Positions 21,117-33,297 of a DNA stretch of 64,000 nt are shown one piece after another. The translations under genes and the position numbers were made by a program. The first letter of the stretch is position 1; every line of letters starts with the position of its first letter. This stretch comes from Primula veris (taxonomy: Eukaryota > Streptophyta > Magnoliopsida > Ericales > Primulaceae), in assembly GCA_963682055.1 (NCBI GenBank), contig OY821741.1, positions 2,859,501 through 2,923,500 of the forward strand, given 5' to 3'. The notes below the pieces were generated by a model. The model was not told where the DNA came from. It worked only from the letters and a program-made list of their open reading frames with translations, and searched no databases.

Positions 21117-21190
21117 CGATGTTTTTTTTAGGAACTTATGAAATGAAGAGATGAAAGGTAGATAATGGTCCCACCGGGTGTGCCAAAATT

Positions 21191-22348
21191 TGTTTCACAC
21201 AAATTTTCACTAAAGTTTGAAAATAAAAGACAGGAAAATTAATGGTGAACAAAGGAATTTATATTTCAATTTATGCAAGTACAATTCTCTGAATAATTTT
21301 CTACAAAGCTAGAAAACAAATAATCCTTTGATTCTTCCTTCGAACAACTTTTGGTGGCTTGATTGACTTGTTTTGGGATCAAATTCTTGGATTCTTGAAG
21401 AAATAGTTGATGCGAGCTTGATATTGTTTATCTTGATCAAATGTTGATTCTCTTGATTTTGTTTTGTACTTGATTGGTGTTCTTCAACTTTAATGAAGAT
21501 ATTTGTTGACTTGATCTTGAGAAACGTCGAGTTTGCGGCTTTGAATGCTTATTACGGATTGAACAGTGGATTTGCTTGTGTTTCTTGATGAACTTAGTTG
21601 AAGATCTTCAAATTTGTTGAAGGTCTTTGAAGGTTGACCTTGAGAAACGTCTAATTCGCGGCTCTTAATGCTTCTTACAGATCGAATGATGGATTTGTTT
21701 GACTTTGTTGATGAACTTGGTTGAAGATCTTCGAATTTGTCGAAGGTCTTTGAGGATTGATCTTGGGAAACATCGGATTTGCGGCCTTTATTGCTTCTTG
21801 CCGATCGAACGTTGGATCTTCTTCGATTTGTTGATGAACTTGATGAAACTTTGAATCTTCTTGCTGATCTTCGAGGCTTCGAGGCTTGATTTTGGTTTGA
21901 ATTCTGCAGAGTTTCTCTCTAAGTCTTCTTTGCCTTGAATTTTTTGGTGTTGAAAATGTGAGGCCTCCACCCCTATTTCAGGGTAAAATATTTGCAGCGT
22001 TACCTCACTGAGTTTGTTCTTTTCACCAAATAGGTTCGTGACCACATAAATTTATTTAAACAAACCCATTTGTTTTGAAAACATTACAAATGAGTTTCTT
22101 GTTTGAAACAACTCTTCACTTTGTAATGAATTTGATCCTTTTAGAGAAAAGAAATATTTTATCTTTTATTTATTTATTTATCATCTCTTTATTTTGTATG
22201 ATAATAAATATGCATTTCTTTCTCTTTTTGTCTTTAAACTATTAATATTTTATACTTTCTTTTAATTAAAAAATTAGTAATTATTTTTATTTTTGATATA
22301 GAAGGCACGTGTCACATTTTTAGTGGTCATAAAATTTGCGTGTCTACA
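21191..22348 (-). repeat. LTR of a minus-strand gypsy-type element
   Basis: In the minus sense the LTR starts TGTAGACACGCAAATTTT at 22348 and ends GTGTGAAACA at 21191 (about 1158 bp). It is followed by AATTTTGGCACACCCGGTGGGACCA (split here for reading: AATTTTGGCACACC, then CGGTGGGACCA), a primer-site-like sequence common in plant gypsy elements, and then by gag. The purine-rich CGAAGGGGGCATT directly precedes the LTR start (minus sense, + 22349-22361), so the LTR has a polypurine tract on one side and a primer site on the other. Confidence 0.65.
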
Positions 22349-23639
22349 AATGCCCCCTTCGAGACTTGTTTATTTGAATTTTTTGAAATGGACGAGTCTC
22401 GAACTCTTTAATTTTAAGCAATATATTTTTTATATGTACCGTTTTTTCGAACAAATTATGAGAAATTTTTAAGCCTTGAGATGACTTGACTTTTTGTGAT
22501 TATACTGAACATATTTTGTTCAATGACCCATCATTTCGGTAAGCCTTTTTGAAAATATATTACTCTTTATTTCAAGCCCAATAAAACTGGAGTGTCTAAT
22601 TTTGTTAGTAGCGAGACCATGAAACATCCATTTTCCTTAAAAAAAATTAAAATTTCAATATTTGTTTTGCATCCAACTAATTTTCCCTATTAAAATATTT
22701 TCTACTCCTCTTTCTTCATTTCCTTAAGTTTATTCACAACTTTGGTCACTCTCCGACCTTACTTTGGCTTCCCCCTTTTCTTTCATGACATTATTTCTTT
22801 TATGGCGAGGTGCCCATGGAAGAAGTCCCATACATTAACTTGATTCCTCGTGTGAAGCCGCTTCCTATACTGGTGATGATTAATTTCTGATTCGATGCCA
22901 ATGAGAATTTTGAGGATCGTTTTTCTGGAATTTTTACCGGCTTTGGTGCCAGAAGAGGAAACCGGTGAATCCGTTCGTCTTTTCAGAGTTGTTGGCACGG
23001 AGTCAATTATAGGAAGACTCAAGCAGCTCGAATTTTCTAATGTGTTGATAGTTCGTTGAAGCAACAAAGGAAGGAAAGGCCTCAGAGTATTTTCAAATTC
23101 GCTAAGCGTTTGAGGTGAAAACGCAGGATTTGCTAAGCTCTTTTGAGTAGTTTGAGCCCGGAGACAGGCGGATGACATGGTGCTTGTTCCAGGAGGAGCC
23201 GGGCACGATTTTTCAGTTCACTTATAAAAGGCTTCCTTAGACTCTTCAAAGGTACCAGTTCCATATTCTTTTGTTCTAGTAAGCTTGCTCTTTTTTCTAA
23301 CACGTCACACATAAGTTGTAACACGTCTCTTTCGATTTAACTGTCATTTTTTTATTTACAGATTTTCGAGCACTTTGGTGTCCTTACGCGGTGTACAAAT
23401 ACATTCGGTGATGATGAGCTACCAACGAGACGACTTTCCAGGATTTCTCTCCATCGTTTATAGCCGTTTGTGGGAATGATCAGGTTCGGATGATTGCACA
23501 ATAGATCTAGCAAAGCTTTCTTGGCTTGATAGTAAGAGACTAGAAGCCCGGTCTTTGTTTAGCATAAAGTTGTACCTGGTTTGAGGACTACCAGGAATTG
23601 ATACTTTCGCCCTACGAGTCGATCACTTGACCTGCTCCG
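22349..23639 (-). other. probable 3' internal region of a gypsy-type element
   Basis: This DNA precedes the polypurine-like tract and LTR in the minus sense. It holds two overlapping minus frames at 23324-23133 (EKRASLLEQKNMELVPLKSLRKP, coiled-coil-like) and 23178-22783 (SLANPAFSPQTLSEFENTLRP, KRRTDSPVSSSGTKAGK). I do not recognise a domain. They may be remnants of an extra ORF downstream of pol. No RT or integrase motif is visible. Confidence 0.35.
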
Positions 23640-24460
23640 TGATGGGTTGCTCCTAAGTCCTGACCATTTCTTTTTTTATTTTATGTACTCTATTTTTTTT
23701 TACTCTACGAGAGATAGAGACCTTGAAATGATAAGAAAAGTTGGGATCTATCTACTCTATCTGATTCTATTCAGTGACCTCTTTTTCTTTTTCTTTTTTT
23801 TATTAGGACCGGGTTTACTCGGGTCGGTTTGTTTTCGTTTTATTTTTTTGACAAAACCGAAACCCAAATCGAGCAGATGTTTTGGTTTGTTTTTTTTTGT
23901 TTCGGTGTTTTTATTTTTTAAACCGAACCGAATCGATTTTTTTCGGTCTGATTTCGGTTATTTTTCGGTCTTTTTTCATTTTTTTCGGTTTTCTTCGGTT
24001 CGGTTCTATTGTAAAACGAAACCGACCACAAAAATCAAAAAAAATTCGGTTTTAATGTTTTTCGGTTTGGTTTTTCCGGGGTTTCGCTCTGCTCTACTTT
24101 TTATTAGTAAGTATATTATTATGAAAATAAAGTTTATTCGTTTTTACCCCTGTAGTTTAGTTATTCTTTCGATTGGATATTTATTTTGCAGGTCTTTCAA
24201 TTTAGTACTCGTTAATGTGGAAGTTTTTCCCCTTTTCTTTTTTTATTGGAAAAAAAATAGAGAGATCCATTTTGATTCTCAGAGTACTTTTTCTCACTTT
24301 TTATTATTGAGAAAAAAAAAAGATTTATTCGTTTTGATCCTTGTACTTTAATTATTGTTTCGATTGGATCTCCATTTTTCAGGTGTTTCAGTTTGGTACT
24401 CCTTAATATGGAAGTTCCCCCCTCCCCCACCCCCAGGAAAACAAATATACTACACATAAT
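23640..24460 (+). repeat. T-rich degenerate repeat DNA
   Basis: 23810-24090 is a degenerate series of TTCGGTT and CCGAACCG-like words. After it, a segment of about 100 bp (TTTATTCGTTTTKACCCYTGTASTTTA through TTTCAGGTSTTTCARTTTRGTACTC, in pieces) occurs twice, at about 24130-24235 and 24320-24420, as an imperfect direct repeat. Long open frames here are low-complexity Phe/Leu runs and not genes. Confidence 0.5.
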
Positions 24461-24524
24461 GCCACAACCTTACTTTAATTAAAAGTGGAATTTTAATTAT
24501 AAGTTCTCCATTTTATTCGTTTTG

Positions 24525-25014
24525 CTATCCCACAAGCACAACGATGCTTTCTTGCTCCTCTCCTGGGATTGTTGAATCAACCGATTCGATTTCTACTTGA
24601 GGAACCTTTTCTTCGTCCAGTTCTTCCTCTCGTTGCACACATGTGCAAATAAGTGGTTTTAGCGATTTAATAGACAGATAGAGCCAAATAAGGATTCGCT
24701 TGCTGTAACTTACAAGCAAGTCGAGCCAAGAAGAAACGAGTATTACTATAATGTAAAGAGTAAAGAAGCTTAGTGGCTGCCAGAAGAGCGAACATAGCAA
24801 CAATAGAGCAAACGGATACGAAAAATCCCCGGGTTTGAAGTGGATTGAGTTCGATGTTTTGACAATAATCTTGGCGGAAACGAAGAGACAAAACAATGAC
24901 ATGGTTGCAAGAAAAAACAACAAGGGGTATGGCTTGATGGACTCGATGAAATGAGAGTACATTATGAGGATAGGCGGGAAAAAAAAGCCTTAAATCGACA
25001 TTGAAAGACACCAT
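24525..25014 (-). pseudogene. membrane-protein gene, diverged frameshifted copy
   Basis: Starts at 25014 with MVSFNVDLRLFFPAY, matching the start of copy A, then shifts frame by one base around residue 15. The rest is open from 24962 to 24525 (MYSHFIESIKPYPLLFFLATMSLFCLFVSAKIIVKTSNSIHFKPGDFSYPF and on to the acidic tail EEELDEEKVPQVEIE). It is clearly more diverged than copies A, B and C, so it is an older paralogue rather than part of the recent block duplication. The conserved GDFSYPF motif and acidic tail show which parts are maintained. Confidence 0.7.
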
Positions 25015-25384
25015 TTTGGAGGAAAGAGAGAGTATATGCAAAAATGAGAAGGTGTTTTTATCTATATATATATATTGAGAATTTAGAAGTAAAGTGAAGA
25101 AGCAAAAATAAAAATATTAAAGAGTCCAATGTATAGTCCAACTGTATTATAAATTGTAAAAAGCTCAAAATTGTAAAAAAGGTTTATTATATATTTGTTT
25201 AATGTTACATGACATTATAAAAAAGGTGTTTGGCTGAACGTGTTCATATTTTATGCTAAGGGTGGATGCTAACGATGGATGATAAAAGTAACCACATAAA
25301 TATTCCTTTATCTATCTAGTTGCAAATTTCTTGATCAAGTTTTTGTGTGCAAATAACCCTACAAGATCTCTTGTACACTATACA

Positions 25385-25505
25385 AAATTACATAAATCGA
25401 TAGATTTTGAAAATTTTCATTTCAACAATTTTGATACAAATTTTTCACCGGTCAAAATTACACATAGTTCGTAATGGATAATTAAATAGAAATGGAGAGA
25501 GTAAA
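25385..25505. mobile_element. half copy of the Stowaway-like MITE
   Basis: GATTTTGAAAATTTTCATTTC, then AACAATTTTGATACA, CAAAATTACACATAGTTCGTAA and AAATGGAGAGAGTA match the right half of the element at 3481-3731. The left arm is missing. Confidence 0.6.
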
Positions 25506-25539
25506 TTTTATGCTTTCTATTTCTTAATAGTCAATAATT

Positions 25540-25765
25540 AAGTTTGCCTCTATTTCTTAATATCCATATAAAATCAAACTTATTGGGTATTAAGAAATAG
25601 AAAAGAAATAGAAAGGATATTAAGAAATAGAAAAGAAATAGAAAAGATATTAAGTCAAACTATGTGTAATTTCTTATCCTTAATATCTATTTCTTAATAT
25701 CCCTTCTATTTCTTTTCTATTTCTTAAGTTTCCTTTATATTTCTTAATATCCATATAAAGTCAAA
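25540..25765. repeat. palindromic array of ATTTCTTAATATC / AAGAAATAGAAA words
   Basis: The left side (about 25587-25655) repeats AAGAAATAGAAAAG and GATATTAAG; the right side (about 25672-25757) is the complementary CTTAATATC and CTATTTCTT. It can fold into a stem of about 65 bp. The motif TATCCATATAAARTCAAACT flanks both sides. The right arm recurs at 55726-55805. Confidence 0.7.
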
Positions 25766-25835
25766 CTAATATCCATCAGCAAACTTTTAGTGATACCTTT
25801 TAGGAAATTTCTATGTCTGTATCTCATTTTCCATT

Positions 25836-26350
25836 TTCAGCAATGCTATAAAACCAGACCGACTCAACCAAACTGATTACACTTTATGTAATTTTTAGAA
25901 TTTTTTTGACACCCAACCAAAACAAAAATAAAACTTCAAATATAATATTTATGAAACCCTAGTTGAGACTATCCTAAACTTAAATATTAATTAAAAATAT
26001 TTAAAATTTTAATGATTTTAATATATTTTATTTGACGATTCAACAAAATAAAATCCAAATATAATATTATAGAATCCTATTTGAGACTACCCTAAACTTA
26101 AATATTAATTAAAAATATTTAAAATTTTAACGATTTTAATATATTTTATTTGACAATTCAACAAAATAAAAAACCAAATATAATACTATAGAACCCTATT
26201 TGAGATTATTCTAAACTTAAATATTAATTAAAAATATTAAATATATGGCCGAATAACATGCTCTTAAATTTCGGGGTGAAAATGAAATTCTAAATTTATA
26301 TTAAGAACTAGTGTGTTGGGAGTCTGATTGAGTCTATCTGGCTCATTAGC
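25836..26350. repeat. insertion holding a 120-bp tandem repeat
   Basis: A unit of about 120 bp (CCAAATATAATATTATAGAA, then CTTAAATATTAATTAAAAATATT and ATTTTATTTGACRATTCAAC) occurs about 2.6 times at 25935-26245. The duplicate of this region at 55730 onward reads straight through from CTCATTTT to AATTAGTTAATTGGG and lacks the repeat, so it was gained in this copy or lost in the other. Confidence 0.7.
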
Positions 26351-27297
26351 ATTTTCCATTTTCAATTAGTTAATTGGGTACCCTTTAGTTAACAAGTCTC
26401 TAATATGCAATATCTCATCATTTTCCTTTGTTGCTAATTAAATGTCTCCTTGATCATATTTCGTCACTTGGAGTTCATATGAAATTAGTTAACAAAATGT
26501 GAATAAAGAGTACCTTTGAATAAAGAATACCTTAGAATATTGAGCCAAGAATTGGCTTTTGGTGTTACTTTTGGTGTTTTGATGATCTAATAATACTAAT
26601 AGACTTCTTTATCAAAATCACAACTTTTTTACCATAAATGAATTATGTGAGAACAAAACACAATTCCTAATCATGTGAATACGCACATCGACATTTTATA
26701 AATTTCTCTCTCAGCCGTTCGACTCTCTCACCGAGCAAGACAAACACGACAACCCTGACAAAATTGATCAACATCACCAGATCCCACTGTAAAAAGAAAA
26801 ACACCATTGCCTCTGTCGTTAGCTCCCAACCCCGTAAAATATATCGTCATACTAAGTATAATTTTGCTTTGTAAGTATATTTAAGCAAGTCAAAATTAAT
26901 ATTTATGGGTAGTTATTTGTGATAGCAATGTTCTTATATAGTGAAATATAGTATTTTGAATCTTTTAAAAGTACTAGTAAACAACGATTATTACGACATA
27001 AATGACTCACTTCCATGGAATGGCTTATACGGGTGCTAAAATTCACATTAACCGATAAATTAAGTGAAATAAAATAATAAGAGGTGCTAAATTATCGTTT
27101 TTAACATAATTTAATGAAATTTTAAAATAGTTATACACTTGAGAATGAAAAGTATTGAAACCATGCCAATTTAGAAAGCACTCACACTGGTCTGTTAGTT
27201 CTTTGATGATGTATGATTATTGTACACTTGGGAAGGGAAATATTATTGCATGATGATGTCAGAGTTTCTTAAAATAAAGAACCTTTTTACTTTTTAC

Positions 27298-27848
27298 GAG
27301 GTGGGCACGGGACGGATTGGGACGGATTTGTTTCAATCCTAATCCAACCCGTAAAATAAATGGCGGGACGGATTGATAAAATTTAAATCTCAACCCAACT
27401 CAATCCAACCCGTTACAATTAAAACCCCAACCCAACCCAATTCAACCCGCAAAATAAATTACGGGTTGGGGCGGGTTGGGTTTAGATTGATTCTTAAATT
27501 TTTATTTTGGTCCTTTATTTTTCATAGTTTGCATAATCAACCAAAATTTTAAAAATAAATTGAATATTTCAAACAGAAATATAAATTAAACTCAATCAAA
27601 GTATGTTTAGAACATTCACGAACAAGTAATAAAACTAAAATATAACAATAATTAAAGGTTGGTATATTAAAATACAGGACGGATTAACCCGCGGTTTGTG
27701 AACCTCAACACTAACCCAACCCGCAAAATATATAGCGGATTGGGGCGGGACGGATTGATTTTTTTTGGACATTCAACCCATCCCAACCCGCCCTAATCCA
27801 TGCGGGTCGGATTACGGGACGGATTTACGGATTTTTTGCCCACCCCTA
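27298..27848. mobile_element. hAT-like MITE
   Basis: About 551 bp flanked by the 8-bp duplication CTTTTTAC (27290-27297 and 27849-27856). The left end is GAGGTGGGCACGGG; the right end in reverse complement is TAGGGGTGGGCA. The interior repeats GGGACGGATT and CCAACCCGTAAAATA, giving many internal inverted repeats. The matching positions of the other block copies (43345 and 57190) do not have it. Confidence 0.8.
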
Positions 27849-28078
27849 CTTTTTACCGCAACCTTCCTAATTAACTAGGATCAATGACTAATATATATAA
27901 AGCATACACAACTTATGTGAGAACAAATCTAATTTTCAACTAATTATACCGAATTCAGCTTTAATTACCACTAACCTCGTTTCCTCGATCAGTAGTGTTT
28001 TTTGCTAAACTTGAATTAACATTATATCACTGTAAATTGATAAGTTTTCTAATGAAGATATACTGATCACTGCAAAAT

Positions 28079-28486
28079 CAATATAGAGTTATAGTTCATA
28101 TAGAAGATGAAGAGGAAAATGATGAAAAAGTTGATGAAGAAATTATATGTGATAAGCTTGAAGTACCAAACATACAGGGAGAAAATGGTAATAAAATTAC
28201 TGAAGAAGCAAAATTTGTTACTGAAGGGAATATGATTGGAGAAGAAGATAGAATGACTATAGTGACTTATCAAGATATTAGATCCATAAACAATAGCTTT
28301 GTAGTTACTGAAGTTACAGAAAAGAGTCCTAATGAGGAAATAAATGAATGGGAAGTTCAAATTACCAAGAGTCAGCTAAAAAAGAAAAAGAAGACAGAGA
28401 TGGTAAAGAAGAAGAGCCAAGAACAAGAAAGCCAAATGAAGCTAAGATCAACCTCTAATGTGGGGGATAGAAAAAGGTATATTTAA
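28079..28486 (+). pseudogene. LINE ORF1, C-terminal fragment
   Basis: The frame is open from the 5' edge of the element and ends TAA at 28484-28486. About 135 residues remain, acidic at first (IEDEEENDEKVDEE) and ending in a lysine-rich tail (QLKKKKKTEMVKKKSQEQ, then DRKRYI). The N-terminal RNA-binding and zinc-knuckle parts expected of a plant LINE ORF1 are missing because of 5' truncation. The stop overlaps the ORF2 start as TAATG. Confidence 0.7.
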
Positions 28487-31400
28487 TGATTAAGGCCTTA
28501 GTATGGAATGTGAGAGGTATTGGGAATAGAGCTACATTAAGAAGAATAAAAAAATTATGTCTAATCAATAAAATAGTGCTGTTGATTTGTATAGAGCCAA
28601 TGGTGCAGAATGATAAAATTGATCTCTATAAAAGGAAAATAGGGTTTGATAATGTGTTTACTCAAGAAGAGAACAAAATCTGGGTTTTTTCTAATGATGA
28701 GTTAGAAATAAATGTGGTCAAGGAAGGCTGTCAGTGTATCAATTTTGAAGTTAAGCTATGGAATACTGCTATTCAAATCTCAGCTGTATATGCTAAGTGT
28801 ACAGTTCAAGAAAGGAAGGATTTGTGGCAATTTTTGGAAAATTCTAAGACTACTAATCCTTGGTTAATAGTGGGGGATTTTAATACTGTTTCTAAACAAG
28901 ATGATAAAATAGGAGGACTGGATATCAATGTAAATGGTGCTAATGACTATTTGGAATGTATGGACAAGTGTGGGGTCTATGAATTGAATTTTCTGGGATC
29001 AAGGTTTACTTGGTGGAATAAAAGAGAAGGTGATAGATTGATTATGGAAAGAATAGATAAGGCTTGTGTAAATGCTAAGTGCTCAGATATGTTTCAAAGT
29101 ATATCATTGGAGCATCTCTCTAAGGTCAACTCTGATCATAGCCCCTTATTAATTACCTTTAATATGGAAGGGGACAATAATATCAGAAGGTTTATTTTCC
29201 AAAAATTATGGCTATCTCATCATGGGTTTAAAAATATTTTAAATGAAAACTGGGTACATTATAAAGAAGGCAATGCTTTGTTTTCTTTGGTGCAAAATTT
29301 AAAAATAATGAGGAAAAAACTATCAAGCTGGAGCAAAGTTACATTTGGTAATGTTTTTCAGCAAGTGATTGATGCAGAAGATTTGGTTCTGGGTGCAGAA
29401 CAGCAGTTTGAAGATGATCCTACTCCTGCAAAAAGAAGTGAGTTACACAGATTAAAAGCTGAGCTTAATTATAGACTAAAAATAGAAGAAGACTTCTGGA
29501 GACAAAATGCAAATTTAAAGTGGGTTCTAGAAGGTGATGCTAACACCAAGTTCTATCATGGAGTTGTTAAAAAAAGAAGAAGGAAAAGTACTATACTCAG
29601 TATTATAGATGATAATGGGCATGAACTAACAGCAAAGGAAGATATAAAACAGGAAGCTGTTAATTATTTTCAAAAACTTCTAGCAGCTAATCATAACACT
29701 GGTTATAAGTACAACTCTTTAGAGGTTATTCCAAAGTGTGTTACAGGGGAGAAAAATGAATATTTAATAAAAGATATTACTCTTGAAGAATTAAAGATAG
29801 CAGTATGGGATTTGAAGAAAAGCAGTGCACCAGGAATGGATGGGTTTAATGGCTTCTTTTTCACATATAGCTGGGATGTAATTTGTGAAGATTTATTAAA
29901 GGCAGTACAACAATTCTTTGCTGGATATGAAATCCCTAATGCAATGTCTTCTACTCTTATTGTTCTTATTCCCAAGAAGGCAAATGCAGATAAGTATTCT
30001 GACTTCAGACCTATTAGTCTATGTACCTTATGTAATAAAGTTATTTCTAAAATTATGTCAACTAGGCTTTCTTTGGTGTTGCCTAAGATTATCTCAGAGA
30101 ATCGAAGTGGTTTTGTGAAAAATAGAGATATTATAGATAACATTCTTCTTTCTCAAGAATTTATCTCTACTCTTAATAACAAAAATAGTGGGAATAATAT
30201 TGCCTTAAAATTAGATATGAAGAAAGCTTATGACAAGATTTCTTGGCACTTTATTGTAAGTGTTTTAAGAAAATTTGGCTTCTCAGAAATCTGGATAGAT
30301 AGAATTTGGAGGATTATTTCTGATAATGGTATTTCTATACTGGTAAATGGTGCTCCTACAGGTTATTTTAAGCCTACAAATGGACTAAGACAAGGAGATC
30401 CCCTATCCTCTAGTCTTTTTATTCTATGTTCTGAAGTATTGACAAGGAAACTATACCATCTGATCAGCAAGAAGAGTTGGAAATCTTTTAAAGCAGCTAT
30501 AGGAACTCCTATAATTACCCATTTGGCGTTTGCTGATGATATTATTATTTTCAGTGGTGCCAATACCAACTCTATCAAACATATTCAAAGGGTACTTCAG
30601 CAGTACAATAAAGACTCAGGACAAGAAGTAAACCTAGAGAAGAGTTTTATGTATATTTCTAAGGGAGTTACAGACAAACAGAAAGAAGCAGTAAGCAAGA
30701 TACTGAATATAGCCATTAAAAAGCCTCCTTTCACCTATTTAGGGTGTAAGCTGTACTCTGGACATAAAAAGTGTTTATTATATCATGAATTAATCCTCAA
30801 AGTGAGAAGCAAACTATCAGGGTGGAAAACTCAGTACTTAAACATGGGAGGTAAATTGTTACTTGCTAGACATGTTCTTCAAACTATTCCTATTTATACT
30901 ATGGCTGCTATGAATCCTCCAAAATTGGTGATAAGAAAGATAGACCAAATAATAGCAAATTTTCTATGGGGCAATAATAATGGAAGAAATAAATATCATT
31001 GGGTTAAATGGAGTAAAATTTGCAGACCTACTACTGAAGGTGGGCTTGGCTTGAGAAGTTTTAAAGATATTTCTGATGCTTTGGCAATCAAACTATGGTG
31101 GAAGTTTACAACAAAAAATTCATTATGGGCCCAGTACATGAGAGCAAGATATTGCAAGAAAAAGCATCCAATAGAGATTGGTGCTATTAAAGGTACTAAC
31201 ACATGGTCCATAATGTTAAAAGTAAGGGATGTTGCTGAAAAATACATTCTATAGTTGATTGGAAAAGGTAATGTATCAGTGAATCTAGATAATTGGGTTG
31301 GAAATGGTCCAGTCAAAGATCATAATATAGATAACAATTTGATGCTGTCAAGACTTATTTCTAATGGTGAGTGGAACTATGAAGTTATTAAGGCTATCAT

Positions 31401-32592
31401 ACCTAGTAATATACAAGGTTTGTTTACTCAAAACTTAATCTATCAAAAGAATGAACCAGATCAAGCTATATGGATGGATGACATTAATGGTGAATTTTCA
31501 TTTAAATCAGCTTGGAATATTATGAGACAGAAAGATACAAATAACTGGATCTATGAGATGATTTGGGATAAAATAATACCTTTGAAGGTTTCTTGTTTTG
31601 CTTGGAAGTGTTTTAATAATGCAGTGCCAGTGGACCTTGCTCTTCAAAGAATTGGGGTCCAATTAGCTTCTAGTTGTGAATGTTGTGGGAAAAAAGAGGA
31701 GACATTAGAACATTTGTTGAGTACAAGTGACATTGCTAAGGAAGTATGGAAGTACTTTGCTCAGTATTTGGGAGTACAACAAAATGTTTTAACAATAAAA
31801 GGAAGATTTATTTCTTGGTGGATTCATGATAGGAAAAGTTTCCAATTGGAAAAAAAGATTATTAAGGCCCTCCCTGTGTATATTATTTGGTCCATTTGGA
31901 AAGCACGTTGTGTTAGTAAATTTGACAATACAAGAATGGATGCTCAAAATATCATTCTGGAAACAATAGGATCAATTCAGAACTTTTCTCAAAAAGAAAG
32001 AAGATTTCCTAAAAAGTGGATTTGGGAGGAAATAAGTTCTATAAAAACAGTAAAGAATGGGAAAAAAGCAAGGGTGGTAAAGTGGGAAAATCCTCCTACT
32101 GGTTTTATGAAATTGAATACAGATGGCTGTTTTAAAAGCTCCACAAATTTGAGTGGTGTTGGAGGTATTCTAAGAGATCATGAAGGTAAATTTATACTAG
32201 GCTTTTATGGAAAAATTACATGTAATACAGGGATAGAAGCAGAGGCACGAGCTTTTCTACAAGGACTAACAGTGGTAAATTCTACAAAAATCATCTTAGA
32301 AAGTGATTGTCTACAACTTATTAACATCTTGTCTAATAGAAATAAGTGTCCTTGGAAAGTTAAAAAGCTTATTAACAGCATAAAAGAGAAGATGCAGAGG
32401 GGTACTTATCTTTTGAGCTATGTGGAAAGAGAAGCAAACTCAGGTGCGGATCGACTGGCAAACTTGGGATGTATATATGATCCATTAATCTCAGAAAACA
32501 TTATTGATTTTCCCAGTAAATTAAGAAATATTTTGAAATTGGAAGAGAAGGGTTTTTCTTATCTTCGATTGAGAAATGAAGAAGAAGACTGA
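28486..32592 (+). pseudogene. LINE ORF2: endonuclease, reverse transcriptase, RNase H; one in-frame stop
   Basis: A frame of 1368 codons starts MIKALVWNVRGIGN. Order: AP-type endonuclease (WNVRGIG, VGDFNTV near 28870, NSDHSPLL near 29130), reverse transcriptase (APGMDGFNG, FRPISLC, GLRQGDPLSSSLF, and catalytic FADD at about 30528), a zf-RVT region (CFAWKCFNNAVP, CECCGKKEETLEHLL, 31590-31720), and a C-terminal RNase H (LNTDGCFKSS, EAEARAFLQGL, ESDCLQL, ANSGADRLANLG). The enzyme nicks DNA and primes cDNA from the nick. The only break found is TAG at 31252-31254, after EKYIL, between RT and zf-RVT; the frame continues unchanged after it. A second RNase H-type domain at the end is normal for one plant L1 group. 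Confidence 0.85.
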
Positions 32593-32936
32593 GAGACTGT
32601 GCTCAGTCTCTCTCTATCTAAGTATACATGTTCATTGTTGAAGATGAAGAATAAGCTTGGGTCTTTCTCTCTCTGTCCAAAAATGGAGATAGATAGAAAT
32701 GAGTGAAGGAGAAGACCAGATGAAGCGGTGGCTTTTGGTCAATTTCATTTTGGTCCCTCAACTTGTGCAGAGCTTTCTAATTTATTAGGATTTAATCTGA
32801 AAGTTTTAATTTTTATTTTATCAAGTACTGTAATTTTCAAGATGTTTTAATATTGGTACTTTGTATTGTTTTTGTGGGGTTTTTCATCCACTTTTAAATA
32901 AAGGAGTGGGTTTTCCCCACCATTAATAAAAAAAAA
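32593..32936 (+). other. LINE 3' UTR
   Basis: About 340 bp after the ORF2 stop with CT-rich stretches (GTCTCTCTCTATC) and a terminal AATAAAAAAAAATAA. No gene. Confidence 0.6.
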
Positions 32937-33297
32937 TAATTGCCCATGGCCGTGGTATGCCTAAATGAACATATATCTGTTTTCTGATCAGAGTATACTA
33001 TAAGTGTTGGTCCATCGTTACATATAACCGATACGACTAGTAATTTGTTTAAGTTAAGAAGGACCGATCCGCTAAATTTTTAGATAACAACTAAAATAGA
33101 AGACAACATCTTAAAAAAAATAAAGCTCAACAAACAAGTGAATTAATAAACTTTCATGCCAACAATAAGCACAACAAGAGGGACTGCTTTACTTATACTG
33201 ACTCTGATTTATTTATTTTAATACATAATTGGTCATACATATATTACATGTATAATGACAAATCCTCACATAACTAATACTTTCATACTTGTTTTTG

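Larger units (their letters stand above)
28079..32936 (+). mobile_element. 5'-truncated plant LINE (L1-type) retrotransposon
   Basis: Contains the tail of ORF1, all of ORF2 and a 3' UTR ending in AATAAAAAAAAATAA. Left flank GCAAAATCAATA and right flank AATTGCCCATGGCC correspond to adjacent sequences in the uninterrupted copies (43567-43605 and 57390-57425), where only about 15-20 bp lie between them. It therefore inserted into copy B with a small target deletion or a hard-to-see duplication. Confidence 0.85.

Noticed and set aside
23647..24351. 234-codon Phe/Leu-rich + frame, possible membrane protein
   Set aside because: It lies in T-rich degenerate repeats; hydrophobicity is due to TTT/TTC/CTT runs, and the direct repeat inside is not codon-constrained.
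26700..26840. Candidate 5' exon (CGTTCGACTCTCTCACCGAG region), repeated near 56590-56730
   Set aside because: No open frame or splice structure persists in both copies.
28067..28360. 97-codon minus frame
   Set aside because: Antisense shadow of the LINE ORF1 fragment.
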